This document shows, piece by piece, positions 23,487 through 35,175 of a stretch of DNA of 64,000 nucleotides. The DNA is from Melampsora larici-populina 98AG31. Its lineage: Eukaryota > Basidiomycota > Pucciniomycetes > Pucciniales > Melampsoraceae. The notes under the pieces are model-generated. The model was not told the origin of the DNA and ran no database searches. It worked only from the letters and a program-made list of their open reading frames with translations. The DNA lies in assembly GCF_000204055.1 (NCBI RefSeq), contig NW_006768789.1:135692-199691 (forward strand), given 5' to 3'. Position numbers and translations under genes: made by a program. The stretch's first letter is position 1. Every line of letters begins with the position of its first letter.

Positions 23487-24138
23487 TTCAAGTTTTGAGG
23501 CAAGGTAAAACAGACTATTCACGATGATCGATGAGGGTCAAGCCAAGAGATGAGGCTCGATTCCGAGCTAGATTGAGATCACGATGAAGTACAAAAAGAA
23601 AGGGATTGTAAGAGTAGTGAAAAGCGGTTGAGTTGTACGGTGCTTCGACAAGTGACCAGATATCAGTGGATAACAAGGTGGTATCAGCTCAAGAAACCTC
23701 GAAAAGGAATTTGGATCAAATAAAGAGTCTGTTGAGCACGGTCGCTGAGGATGTGATAGATACTTTCGATTGACAATGAAGTTGGTGAGCAAATGGAAAA
23801 GTCAAACTTGGCAAGAATAATTGTGATGACGATCATCTCATGAAAGATTATTGTGTTTTTTTTTGAGCTGATTGCCATCGTTCGACAGTTCTTGAAATCA
23901 GTCGATTCAACTTGGTGCTAGCTTGGCTAGTCAGATCTCTCGGTTGCAGCATGGGAAGGCTGATCAGACATGCTTTAGAAAGACCATCTTAGCTTTCTAC
24001 GTTACTAAAAAAAGACAATCAAAATCTTCATGAGAATGGAAATGATAAATATTGCTAAAGGGGAGGAAGCGAAGGTTCTTGAAAGTTTGAAAGAACATTA
24101 TGTAAAGAATGCTTGATGGATGTAAGCTGATAGATAAG
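23487..24138. other. Intergenic upstream of the serine-rich gene
   Basis: Presumed promoter and leader of the serine-rich gene, then unassigned sequence up to the MITE-like element. No gene supported. Confidence 0.5.
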
Positions 24139-24574
24139 GACCCTGGAATACACCCATGGAGGGTACTGACGGAGCATGATTTTCAGTTTTTTGCCTCTAC
24201 ACTACGCATCAGTGCCTCTATGAAGCTGCAGAGCACTTCAAAAGATGCGCATGGAGTAGGGCTATCAGATGAGACCAGACAGAGCCCAGCATCATGTCTC
24301 ACGGCGGCGTAAATCGCGATGGCGCAATTTTTTTTTCGACCTCCAAGGCCAAAAACCGACCCTCGATTTTTGGCCCTTTTTTGGGCGTTACATTGATATA
24401 TCTTAGGTAATATTGGTGCTACCAGGCTGCGAGCTAGTGCATTAGAAAGCCTTCATTCTGGTGCATCTTTTGTGCTCCTGTAGGTCTTGATAGAGTGCAG
24501 TTTAGTATCGAAAAACTACGTCAACAAAAGGTCGGTTTTTTCGTCAGTACCCTCTGTGGGTGTATTCCAGGGTC
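24139..24574. mobile_element. MITE-like element with 33-34-bp inverted ends
   Basis: The two ends (24139-24171 and 24541-24574) are inverted copies starting GACCCTGGAATACACCCA, with a two-base difference (TG versus CA) in the middle. The 436-bp body has no coding frame and contains homopolymer-rich sequence (runs of T and G-poor repeats around 24330-24385). I see no convincing target-site duplication next to the tips, so the exact ends may be off by a few bases. Confidence 0.75.
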
Positions 24575-24930
24575 TCATTCAAGCTATTTAAGGAGATTAG
24601 ATTGAGTCAGACTGGGTGCAAGCTGGTTACGTGGACGGCAAGGGTTCAGGAGAAGAAGTTTTGATCTGCAATCGAAGATTGAGATCTGATCATCAACAAA
24701 AGAATGATGATAGAATTTCGGATGCAAAGTCCAATCGGACTAAGGCTCGTGTGATTTTGGAATGAAAAACAGATTCATATGCCCTTGATGAACTTATCCA
24801 AGTGCTTCTCGCACGCTTCGTGTGCAGCGAGGGACTAGTATGACAACGAGACACGCTTTTGCCTGTGAGGAAGTTTGGCTGGAGAAATTTTCATTGTAAA
24901 ACTCTTTTACATAACTTCTGTTAGCTTATA

Positions 24931-24971
24931 AACAAAGCCCTCTGCCGCGGCCGGCGGCAGAGGGCTTTGTT
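24931..24971. repeat. Perfect 18-bp-arm palindrome with 5-nt loop
   Basis: Left arm 24931-24948 (AACAAAGCCCTCTGCCGC) is the exact reverse complement of 24954-24971, around the loop GGCCG. It is GC-rich in an AT-rich neighbourhood. A stable hairpin could form in DNA or RNA on either strand. Confidence 0.93.
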
Positions 24972-25344
24972 GAGATGATACCTTCTGTGTATTCGTGGAC
25001 CATGTTGACTTCTTGTTCCCCTCTCTAAGACGCTCCTGTCTATCAAGAAATTTCCCGAGGAAAACTCCTTCTCTTTCCTTGCGTGGGACTTGGATAAGCT
25101 TAACACTTGAAGATGTCAAGAAATTTTGAAGGTGGTGATGTGAGGTGAAAATTAAAATCCTGAAGCAAGTGATACACTGTACGCATATCTAGGTGCCAAA
25201 GGAAAGTGAGCTTTGAGGAGACAAGGAAAAGAAATGTACCGAAAGTTTGTGGATATAATCATCGATTCAAACAGACGGGTTAACCTGCATCGATGAGGTT
25301 GCCGAGCATTAAATTGATTTGACTTAATGAGCCTTGGAAGAATC

Positions 25345-25412
25345 ATGATGAAGATGAGGACAATGAGGACGATGAGGACAATGAGGACGATGAGGATGAT
25401 GAGGATGATGAA
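25345..25412. repeat. GATGAGGAC/GATGAGGAT simple repeat
   Basis: About seven degenerate 9-bp units in tandem; other strand reads as CATCCTCAT-type units. No gene is supported around it. Confidence 0.85.
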
Positions 25413-27832
25413 AACGTTCTACAAGTTCAAAATGATACCGCCAATTTGACAAATGATCGACTGTTTTTTTGAAGATGTGTCGCCGTGCAATACCATTTGA
25501 AACGGTCATGAACCAGATTCTGACTGAGGTTTGATTTGGCCAGTATGCAGATACGCAAAACGATGAGGCAGATTTCCCCGCGAGCAGTGATCTCCACTTG
25601 CCGTTCTTGATCAATCTGCCTCAAACTTCAAGCTGCTAACCTCAAAGTCAGCTGAGTAGAACGATGACCATGGCCCGAATCGATGACCACCAGGAGTCCA
25701 ATCACGAGCGAGTCTACTGCTCATGATCATGACTCACAAAACCCATAATCTTTGATTTCGGCCAGTTTTGTTCGCAGTGGCGTGCAATCTCTTTTTTTAA
25801 AAAAGTGCCATCATTCTCAAATTGGCTGTAATACAACGGTCATCTTTGAAAACATCATGTACAGCAACCCCGGCAACCCTTCAATTACCCAATTGCATTC
25901 ATGTCTCAATCATTCTCTTGTTGTTGAAGTTGAATCCACCAGCTCAGTGTAGTTATCAAGATGGTCATCTCAGTTTTGTCCTAATCTTCTGCGCGTTGAA
26001 CCAGTATGATTGGTGGCACATGACACTCACGTGAATTTTGACTCTGCCAACAAAACACATGCTGTCTACATCGTCATACCCGATGTGAGCTACACGTGCC
26101 AGCCAGCTTGAGCTTCACCCAATCTGACCCCTATCATAACAAAAGATTGGGTCAAGTCACGGAAGGTACCTTTCAGCCTCCACCAATCCTGGAAAGGGTC
26201 AACCCCAACCTACCTTTTCCATCTGTTACAAAACCCTCAGCTCATTTGCTCAAATGTAAACAACAAAGATCACACTCACATTCTTTGTCATACCAATCTC
26301 CCAGAAGATCTCATCGCCGTAGTTGTCAGTCCTCGAGTGTTTTCATCCACGAAAAACACCAAAAGAACTTCATACATATAAAGTCTTTATTTTTTCTTTA
26401 TGAAATGTATCTATAAGAAACACGATAACAAATATCTTACAAACACACCTTAAGGATCTAGTTTCAAAGATCTAATGATGAAATATAAAATTTACATAAA
26501 AGAAAGAAATAATAATAACGAATACAACTTAACGACCTAGTTTCAAAGGTCTACAAGAATTGACACTAACACAGAAAGAAGATTCTAACTATGTGAATCA
26601 AACAGGACACCGTATCCAAATCACAGGCAAGTCAAATATATTAGTAAGAGCCCTTACATAAAATAATAAAAGATTAAACAGAATTAATACTATACGTACG
26701 AACTAATAATTTGTATGGACAAAAGAAAGAGAGCCAAGACTAATTCTGATAGACACGCAAGGAGAATCCTAACACATTATTGAATATCACTAGAAAGAAT
26801 TGACCAAGTAAACTTTTTAGTATGAGAAGTGATTACGGATCTTATGAGAATACGTAAAAGGATTACTTACAAAATAGGACCTGATCTAATCCTCGGTATA
26901 TAATTTTACATAAAAATCTACAGATTATGGCAGGAAGTAAGAGCTCCGAGGCCTAGACCACAAATCGAATCAGGAGCAAAGTATAAAAGGCCCTCCTTCT
27001 AAGCGAACAGAAGGAGAGGCATCGAATTTTTACCAACCTTAATTTACAAGTAACCGTCAGTGTTCTTAAAACCTTTACGAAGTCCATCATATATTAGAAG
27101 TCTTACTTTTTTCTTATATGCTCCACTTCTTAAAATAGTTCCCCAGTGTGTTCTTGAAATTATCTGCAGTAACAATAAACGTATTTAATCCCCTTTTCTA
27201 TCCAGATATATAGAACTACTTGATCCTGATATCATCGTCTCTCTTTCTAATTCTCAGATATTACTAGAATTTGACCCTGGCACCTTTATATCACCATCTA
27301 ACGTACTATAGTCAGTATAGGAACCTTTTCTCTTACTTGATCTTGAGTAAGTGATATTCTACTTGGTCAATACTTCAGTTCTCGCAATGCAAAGTTGGAA
27401 GAGATCCCTGTCTATTTATATAGCAGGCCACTCTTAGCTTTCGAGCTATAGAGATTAACTCGGGTCTACGGATTGACCATCCTCTACTGTTAACCACAGT
27501 AGGCCTGTGTGTTCCTAAAAAGGAAACTATATTATTAATTATAATATACTTACAACTCAATTGTTGTTGGTGTTTATTTAGGTATCACAAGTAACCATAA
27601 TCCACGTACCCAGAGGATTACCTTGTCAGGACCATTACAAGGTGAGAACTAGACCTTCTCGTATAATTATTATAAGCCGCCCTGAAAATTGGGGGCCTCA
27701 TTGAGTGATAATGAAACTCGGGACTAAAAAAAGAAAACATTGTTTTCAGTTTTTTTAGATACAATTTCCTTAGGAAAACAAATCAATAAATCCCCATAAA
27801 AAATATCAATTTTTTTTACTCTTTTTTCTGTT

Positions 27833-28466
27833 TTGAGTTATCCTTTTTTGGTTTCAAAAATTTCTTTTAACACAGTAGATCAATCATCTATTGCATTACT
27901 TCAGGAACTACCGTATTCTTCAGTTGTGGAAGAGAACCCGTTTACAGACAAAGCATATCCTACGTATCGTACTTACGTAGGTTTTGAGCATTTACGTCTG
28001 AATCATCCGTATTTGAACCACCTGCGTTTGCTGGAGCAAGTGGAAGTAATTGAAGCTTGGTTTAAAGATATCATTTAAACAATATCTACAAGTAAAGTGT
28101 GAATTGCTTTTCAGTCTCCATTTTTCTTTTTTTTTGGATCATTCTGCTGAAGTTTCTTTCTGGTGCTGCTCTATCTTTGATCAGTCATTCCTGTCTTCAA
28201 AACAAGTCGTCAAAATTTTGCATTTAACGAATTCAACAGCTTGGGAGCTTCTTGAAATCAGCAAGAAACTGGAAATAGTGATTAATCCCCTTATTCAGAT
28301 CCAACTAGTCAACGTACAAGGAACAGATATTATCAGAGAGATCCTAGACTATATCAAAAGATTAGAAAGAGAAGCTGAAAAACTGAGAAATCAAAAGTTA
28401 GTCAAATGTACTGTTTCTGTTTTCTTGTTTTACTAAAACAGTAAGACTTACATCTGATTAAAACCA
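27833..28466 (+). pseudogene. Upstream coding-like fragments of the tyrosine-recombinase element
   Basis: Two short plus-strand frames (27833-28078 and 28050-28436) overlap by a few codons and look protein-like: LLQELPYSSVVEENPF and NHLRLLEQVEVIEAWFK in the first, and a coiled helix EILDYIKRLEREAEKLRNQK in the second. They lead into the frame at 28467. I infer they are the broken front part of the same element's first protein. No known domain is recognised. Confidence 0.35.
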
Positions 28467-29345
28467 GTGTCCAAGAGCAACCAGTCCAAACAGGTTCAGG
28501 CCAAAGCGACCCAGGCAGTAGGTCAAACCCAATCAGCCTTGTCAGCCCAGAACCAGAGCAGCCAGTTACGTCCAGCTCCTCATATAACGGGTACGACACA
28601 GTCGACGGAGACGACATTGTCTGGAGATCCATCTAGTAAATTACCATTCCCTTTTTATTATATTTTGTTTCTCTTTATTGCTATAATAAGTGATTTACCA
28701 TGCCTCCTCGTAAATCTTCCAGAGTCAGTAGCCTCAAAAGGCTCAACTACTCAGAATCCATCAGAAGCTCCAGTTCTGTTGGGAGTAAACGAGGATGTTC
28801 CAATGCAGCCCAACCAACCACCCAAACCGTTGATTCAGGAAATCCAGGAGGCTCAGGACTTAGAGCAACAGGATCACATAGTGAAACTGCACGAGTACCA
28901 CTTTGCCAAGTGGAGAGACGCTCAACAATCCAATCCAAACAACACACTGAATATCATGATTTATCTGAAGTTGTGGAAATTGACTCACCACACTCTGACA
29001 ATTCTGATTGGTGAGGAAGCGGTGAAGGCACTTTGCCACCCTTGGGACCCTTACGTCAAGGAGCAGAAACTTCTAGCAAGAACCTCAGGGGGATTCATAG
29101 GCAAGGAGCAATATCTCAAACCAACAGCCAGTCAGAACCACCAACAATCCCAAGCAGAATCATCAACTGGACCATCAAGACACCAATCTCACAAACCATC
29201 GAACGCTCCGTACAACAGACCAGCCCAAGCCGCAGAGGAAGCCCAGAACATGCAACACATGTTATCCTTCAGCAGAGCTTATTATCAAGCGATGAAAGGC
29301 ATGAAGGGTCCAAACAAGGGCAAAGGCAAGCAAAACCAACAATGA
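28467..29345 (+). pseudogene. Gag-like first frame of a tyrosine-recombinase element (probable remnant)
   Basis: A 292-codon plus-strand frame without a proper context for its start. It is Gln/Ser/Pro-rich at first, has a central helical part (KLHEYHFAKWRDAQ, then WKLTHHTLTILIGEEAVKAL), and ends with a basic, Gly/Lys/Gln-rich tail (MKGMKGPNKGKGKQNQQ). Basidiomycete tyrosine-recombinase elements often carry such a basic nucleic-acid-binding frame before the recombinase, and the recombinase remnant follows 300 bp downstream. The assignment rests mainly on this neighbour. Confidence 0.45.
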
Positions 29346-29640
29346 ATAGCACCTTTTCCTGTACTCCGAGTCCATTTCTTAGCACACAAAGAAATTTGAA
29401 TGACGGTAGTTCTGAATCAAATCCTAATGTAGTTTCAACTCAAGCTCCCTTTAATGTTGTAGTTCCAGATTTCACATCTAAAGTTGTTACATACACCCCT
29501 ATGCCCGCTTCCACAGAAATTGTTGTTCCCATGCAGAGTTCAATATTGCTTAATAACAATTGTATAAAATCCTAGAAAATATATCAAGCAATCATCAATC
29601 ATTATTTCTAACTGTGGTACCATATATACATTCTTCAGTA

Positions 29641-30091
29641 TCACACAGGTGACCTCAAATTCCTCGGCAGTGAAGTGGCAATTCCAAACCGCTACAATGA
29701 CCTGTTCTGCTCAATCTTGACTTTACTAACGTACACCATCAATTGTGATAAGAAATTCCCAGCTATCCCTTTATGATCAATTCAAGAAACCAGCTCTGTA
29801 CCAACAAGATCTTGGTTTATTGGCCGACTAGACTCAATCTTTAATAGCTCACAATCAGGACACTCTTTAAGAGCGGGAGGAGCAACTGCATTGGCACAAG
29901 CTGGACTTCCAATGGAGACAATTCAGTCCATAGGGCATTGGTCTTCAGACACCTTCAGAATCTACATGCAAGGGCATCCATTCATGAACACATTTCCAAC
30001 CCAAAGACATCTCTTGTCAACCGGTGCAACTGTTGGAGAGCAAATCTCATTCCCTGGCTCATCTGGTGAGTGCAGAGTTAATAATTGTTGA
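29641..30091 (+). pseudogene. Tyrosine recombinase C-terminal catalytic part, broken
   Basis: The plus-strand frame carries the catalytic signature of tyrosine recombinases from Crypton/DIRS-type elements: HSLRAGGATALAQAG (catalytic Arg, 29861-29881), IGHWSS (His/Trp box, 29933-29941) and FRIYMQGHP (catalytic Tyr at 29963-29965), preceded by VPTRSWFIGRL. An in-frame TGA about 50 codons before the Arg box, and absence of the N-terminal half of the enzyme, mark it as a remnant. No reverse transcriptase or methyltransferase is visible, so DIRS versus Crypton cannot be decided. Confidence 0.72.
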
Positions 30092-30231
30092 TTAATGTTT
30101 CTGTCACAGATTCACTAACTTAACCATTCTTGTTTTTAGTCTATGGCATACACCACAGCTTGTGGCATTATGTAACAGTCTGGCCCCGCACCATACAAAC
30201 CAGCATTGGTAGGTGACAACTTGCTCATCTC

Positions 30232-30509
30232 TGTTACGGCTCGGCCTGGCTGGGCATCGGAGATGACCAGGCGCCAAGCCTATCCTCACCTTCTCTCGGT
30301 TTACACCACACAGAATGTTTAGGAAGTTTGTGGCTAGAATGGTTTCACTTCTTTCCTGATGCGTCATTGTTGTAATGCCTTGTGAAACATGTTTTGTATA
30401 AGAGTTGTGTTTCTCTTGTCACTTGTTTAGCTTTGTCCCTTGTCACATTTCTCACTTGTTTCACTAGATCATTATCAACTCTAGTTGTTGTCCGCGATTC
30501 CCCTCTACA
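30232..30509 (+). repeat. 5' LTR of the non-autonomous element
   Basis: TG...CA bounded, 278 bp, preceded by ATCTC. Confidence 0.93.
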
Positions 30510-31188
30510 GGTAATGAGCCTTACGTTACCGAGGATATCAACGATGCTTTCGACACCACATCGATATTTGGAGATCTTATAGAACCAAAATCCCTGACCA
30601 ATTCCGATTCCATCCCAACATGGAAAGTGAGCCATCAACTGCAAACCCTACGTCGACTTCCGCTACTTTTGCACACCAAGCATCAAATCAAAATGCCACA
30701 ATGGACATCCGGATTTTCTTTTTCAAACTATTGCTTTCGGACTTAAGACGAACCTTTCATTAGGCTTCTCATCGCTCGTCCTTGCAAAACTGGACCGGAT
30801 CGCTAGCTCATATTTTAGGAAGACTTCAACGCTCGGGTTATCAATTTTTTTCGGCTTCTCACAATGATTCCGGTTACCTGGACCATGGTGTTTTGCAAAG
30901 CACAGCGGGCTGGAAGGAATCCTCTCCTTATCCTTGCGCTCGCTATTTACTTCTGAAGATTGAACTTACCCGAAAATCTGACGCCAGCATCTTTATCGCT
31001 CAACGAGAGCTCTGTTTTGGCAATCCTTATACTTCCTTTGCTATTGATCAACAAATTATTCACAATTCCCATTATCCAAGTTTAAGATTTGAAATTTTAT
31101 CATTACGAGAAGCTTGAAAGCAGTCGACTCACAGGAAGAATGCAAAGTCCGCATGAATGCGGAGGACGACAATAAGAGGTGCAAGAAC

Positions 31189-31745
31189 GTCAACCACATC
31201 ACAGTTTTCTATACTGGATATTGACAGGCACCCTCTCTTAATACCTTTGATACATCAAAATTCACATAATTTTTTTTTCTGGGACCACGGATGTTAATCA
31301 CATCGTAGTTTGTCAACTAGATATCAACATCGCAATCCCTTATTATTTTTGATACACCTCAGGTTTTGACAAATTAAGTCTTTTTGGAGTGCACTCACGT
31401 CAATTACATCGCAGTTAGTAAACTGGATACGACGTTTCACTCACCTTTTTCATTCTCGATATGTCAAAATTCGCATGCATCAATTTTTCCAGGAGTTTGG
31501 ATGTCAACCACATCGCAGTTTCTCAACTGGATATCGACATCAAACTGCCTATCATGATCTTTGCATACATCAAATTTCCCGGGATCGCGGGCGTCAATCA
31601 CATCGCGGTTTCTCAACCGGATATTGACGTCGCACTCACCTGATTAACTTTTGATTCGCTACAATTTTCATATGTACATCGATTTCTCTAGGAGCGCACA
31701 GAAGTCAGCCAAATCACAGTTTCTCAACTGGATAATGACAACACA
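31189..31745 (+). repeat. Six diverged ~100-bp tandem units
   Basis: Units carry GTCAACCACATCGCAG-like cores at 31189, 31293, 31399, 31503, 31593 and 31704 followed by TTTCTCAACTGGATAT-like sequence. Spacing is 90-111 bp. The array fills about a third of the element's interior. Confidence 0.88.
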
Positions 31746-32355
31746 CTCAAGCTCATCCTTTTCGATTCTATCCATTAGTTGTTCTTATTTCACCATCTAT
31801 TCCCACATCATACACCTTGTCAGCGTAAATGGCTACAATTCTTTTTCCACTTATCATCGCTAGTGGCTATATGTGTACATTCCAAGTAACAACCTTGAAT
31901 TTTGGATGTGAAGAACATGTATTTTCACAAGACTATTATCAGAATCTTACCTCTCGCATTCGGTCAAGCAAGAAGGAGTGATTTGTTTTCGAAATCTAAA
32001 TGAAGGTATTGGATTATGGAAGAATAATCCATGGGTTAGCACAACCCAACGCTCAGGCTTCTCAGCCTACAAATCGACCAAAACCTCTACAAAACGAAGT
32101 ATGTATGATAATTATATTCAAAAGAGATAGCATTTGGAAACGTAGATGATACCATGAAATCATTTTTTTCCATCACTTAGCGCATTACTTCACGTGAATG
32201 AGTACCTTTTTGATCGAAACTTGAATCAATTGGACCAATTGACCAAATCAAAAGTATATACTCGCTAGGGTATTTGATAGTTTCATCTCTTCAAAGCTTA
32301 CAAAGCTCAGTGGTTACACATATTGGTTGTAAACCTCTAAAAGGTTGAGGGGGGG

Positions 32356-32633
32356 TGTTACGGCTCTGCCTGGCTGGGCATCGGAGATGACCAGGCGCAA
32401 AGCCTATCCTCACCTTCTCTCGGTTTAAACCACACAGAATGTTTAGGAAGTTTGTGGCTAGAATGGTTTCACTTCTTTCCTGATGCGTCATTGTTGTAAT
32501 GCCTTGTGAAACATGTTTCGTATAAGAGTTGTGTTTCTCTTGTCACTTGTTTAGCTTTGTCCCTTGTCACATTTCTCACTTGTTTCACTAGATCATTATC
32601 AACTCTAGTTGTTGTCCGCGATTCCCCTCTACA
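32356..32633 (+). repeat. 3' LTR of the non-autonomous element
   Basis: Direct copy of 30232-30509, followed by ATCTC. Confidence 0.93.
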
Positions 32634-32638
32634 ATCTC

Positions 32639-34569
32639 CACTGTAATTCTTGCTAACAATAATTCTTGTGTTCACCTCTCAGTCCAGACAGAACTATTAT
32701 GAGTGTATGACAAAAATCTAAGATGGTGTGTCCATCAAAAAAATATCACCAGCCAGTAAGTCAAGTTTCCTTACAAGAAAACAGCAATGTACTGACAACA
32801 GAGGTGTTTCCTCAGTTCTCACCTCTTTCACATAAATATGACCTTCAGAAACCCTTCCTAGCTTTGTCACCATCAAGATCTTACTAAATATCATCATAAA
32901 GTGTGGTAATTAATTTGTAGGGTCAATCAAGAAGGATCAAAAGATTATATCATTATCAGAAGAATTGGAGTCTTTAGAACGAAAGCAGGTTTTTTCATAT
33001 TTTTCTCATCTCATTGTTCATTGCTTTGAAATCAATCTTATGTAGTCATTGATTATTTACATTATAGTTATTGAATTTAAAACTATCTAAACATTATCAG
33101 AAAGAATAAAGAATAAAGAAATTCATAAAAAAGTCAAAAATAAAGGTATAAATATTGGAAAATGGTTTTTAGGTTATTGTTATGGGAGTTAAAGGTTCAA
33201 GAAAGTTCTGCTATGGAAGAGGAAGTTCAGATTCATCATTGACAGCTTTAATCATTGGAATTGATAAGGGAGGTGTGAAGTTTTTCAAGAAAGAGGGAAT
33301 TTTGAGGATGGTAAACAAGGGTACTATGAGATGAATTCCTGTGTAGTGATGTCATTGAGGGATTTATGGCACCAAGAGTTTTTTTGATTGATTTTAAAGT
33401 TATTCTTATGATTTTACTCACTTAGGATGATCTTCTGATTGAAGAGAAATCAATATTAGATGAGAAAAGTGGTGAAAATGGCCAAAATCCATCAAGAGTG
33501 AAGCTTTTCAGCTAATTACACATGTCAAAACTTGTCAGATTAAGATGAGTAGTAGTTCATTTGAAGCAAAATACTTTCTTTCATAATGTACAACCTTTAA
33601 ATTAATAGTAACAGAGGATTAGTGAAAAAGGTATAAGGAAACAAAGAAAATGGTGTGAATTTCAGATTTTGTGCTTACATATACACAAGCAACATTTACA
33701 TGACAAAAATCTTATTTTCTCAATCTCTACAGATCAATAACTTATTCATCACACATCAGAAACAGGTCATATGGGGGAAATAAATGATCAGTATCAAATG
33801 GGCTATAAAATGAGCTCTAGTAATCTAAAATTGGACAACGTTACAAAAATCTGTCATGTTAAAAATGGTTTTCAGCTATGAATATTAGGAAAGAATCACC
33901 TGTATTCATCATAAGTAAATATGCTCATCATTTATTATGTAACATCAACTGAGAAATTCCACAGCTTTGATCACAACAAACTATAATAATAGTGACATCA
34001 TAAGGTTACATCAGAGGAATTTTGTTGGTTTTTTGAAGTTGTTGATCATTGTATTGGTGTTACATATTATCAAATGGAGGATTTGAGTGTTGTTGTTCCA
34101 CTTTTTTCTTTATCATTTACAACATTATCATTTTGTTTATCATTATAAACTTATTTTAATAGTACCTGGTCACTTACATACACCCTTTATTTTATAGCTA
34201 TAAAGAGAAATTTACTTTTTGTAGTGTTTTGACTTTTGAAGTCTTTTGGGAATAATATCAAATGGATATTGCACTATTTACGTTTAGTTATCAGACTGGA
34301 ATAACACTATAAGTGTTGAGAGTTAATTAAAATTGTGCTATTTCATCTATAAACTGTGCCTTTAGAGCACCCACTATCACAAGGGTGATTTATTGTAAAT
34401 TTTGTCTTCCTGGGCGCAAAATTTGATCATTTGTGTTTTACCATAACACTGTCCACTAAGAGAAATAGAAGAGATAGGTCAGTAGGAATACCACTGAGTT
34501 TGAACCTGTTTATGTTGGTATTTGGAGCAAACTTGACTTACTGATTGAAAAAGTAGCAAATGAGACATG
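32639..34569. other. AT-rich intergenic sequence
   Basis: About 1.9 kb with stops in all frames and no motif I recognise. It is the target region into which the Gypsy element at 34570 inserted; its continuation is 40739 onward. Confidence 0.6.
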
Positions 34570-34960
34570 TGTAAGACCTGCGGCCATTACAATACATAAA
34601 TACTAAGATACATATCAAAACTACTTAATTATTAACAGACAGATTTCTATTTCCTTTATATAGTTGTTTTGACTTCTACGCTTGGTTCCTCAGTGATTCG
34701 GGACTGACCTTCCTACCCCTTATCCTTTGGAACCAGGTAAAGTCCTTATTTCAAATACTTGTTTTCCTTTACTTTCAATCAGACTTGTAGGAGTGATTCG
34801 GGACTGACCTTCCTACCCCTTATCCTTTGGAACCAGTCTTACGTACTGTGTTTTGATAGATTTGAAATAATAAGGTCTCTTGGGTTCTAGAAACTCTCGT
34901 GCTGTGATCATCACAGCGTCCCTTGTGCGATTTCCAGTGAAGGTTCTTAGGAACCTTACA
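34570..34960 (+). repeat. 5' LTR of the Gypsy element
   Basis: 391 bp. It contains an internal 45-bp exact duplication (34692-34736 and 34792-34836, starting AGTGATTCGGGACTGACC), 100 bp apart. Confidence 0.96.
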
Positions 34961-35175
34961 CTTTTTTTTTCTCAAACCCATCCTGAGACATCGACGCCAC
35001 ACCATCGCAATCACTCCGAATTGAACTTTACAACTCAATACACTTCGAATCCCAACCTTTCACTTCCGTATTCAAATCCTGAACTCTATTCGATCTAGTT
35101 CATACGTACCCCGCATTAGAGATCCCATTCCTCGGGGTCCTAATTATCGATTGACTATACCATTCTCAGACTCGC

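Larger units (their letters stand above)
24575..27832. other. Gene-poor, increasingly AT-rich stretch
   Basis: About 3.2 kb with no supported gene. It includes a perfect hairpin at 24931-24971, a GATGAGGA-type repeat near 25345, and an AT-rich block from about 26350 to 27700 with a repeated phrase (CTAGTTTCAAAG near 26458 and 26540). The AT-rich block directly precedes the tyrosine-recombinase element remnants and may be its 5' part or another LTR, but I could not find paired ends. Confidence 0.5.
30232..32633 (+). mobile_element. Complete non-autonomous LTR retroelement, 2402 bp
   Basis: Direct LTRs of 278 bp at 30232-30509 and 32356-32633 start TGTTACGG and end CTCTACA, with four differences by eye (about 1.4%). 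The 5-bp target duplication ATCTC is present on both sides (30227-30231, 32634-32638). A polypurine tract (TTGAGGGGGGG) precedes the 3' LTR. The 1846-bp interior has no reverse transcriptase, protease or integrase; the longest frame (30782-31117, 111 codons) is unrecognised. It is therefore a TRIM/LARD-type element relying on another element's proteins. Orientation is from the polypurine tract. Confidence 0.92.

Noticed and set aside
25324..25614. Minus-strand frame with PHHPHRPHCPH repeats
   Set aside because: It is a translation of the GATGAGGA simple repeat and has no other support.
28700..29575. Overlapping plus-strand frames at 28700-29014 and 29033-29575
   Set aside because: They overlap the Gag-like frame in other registers and lack motifs.
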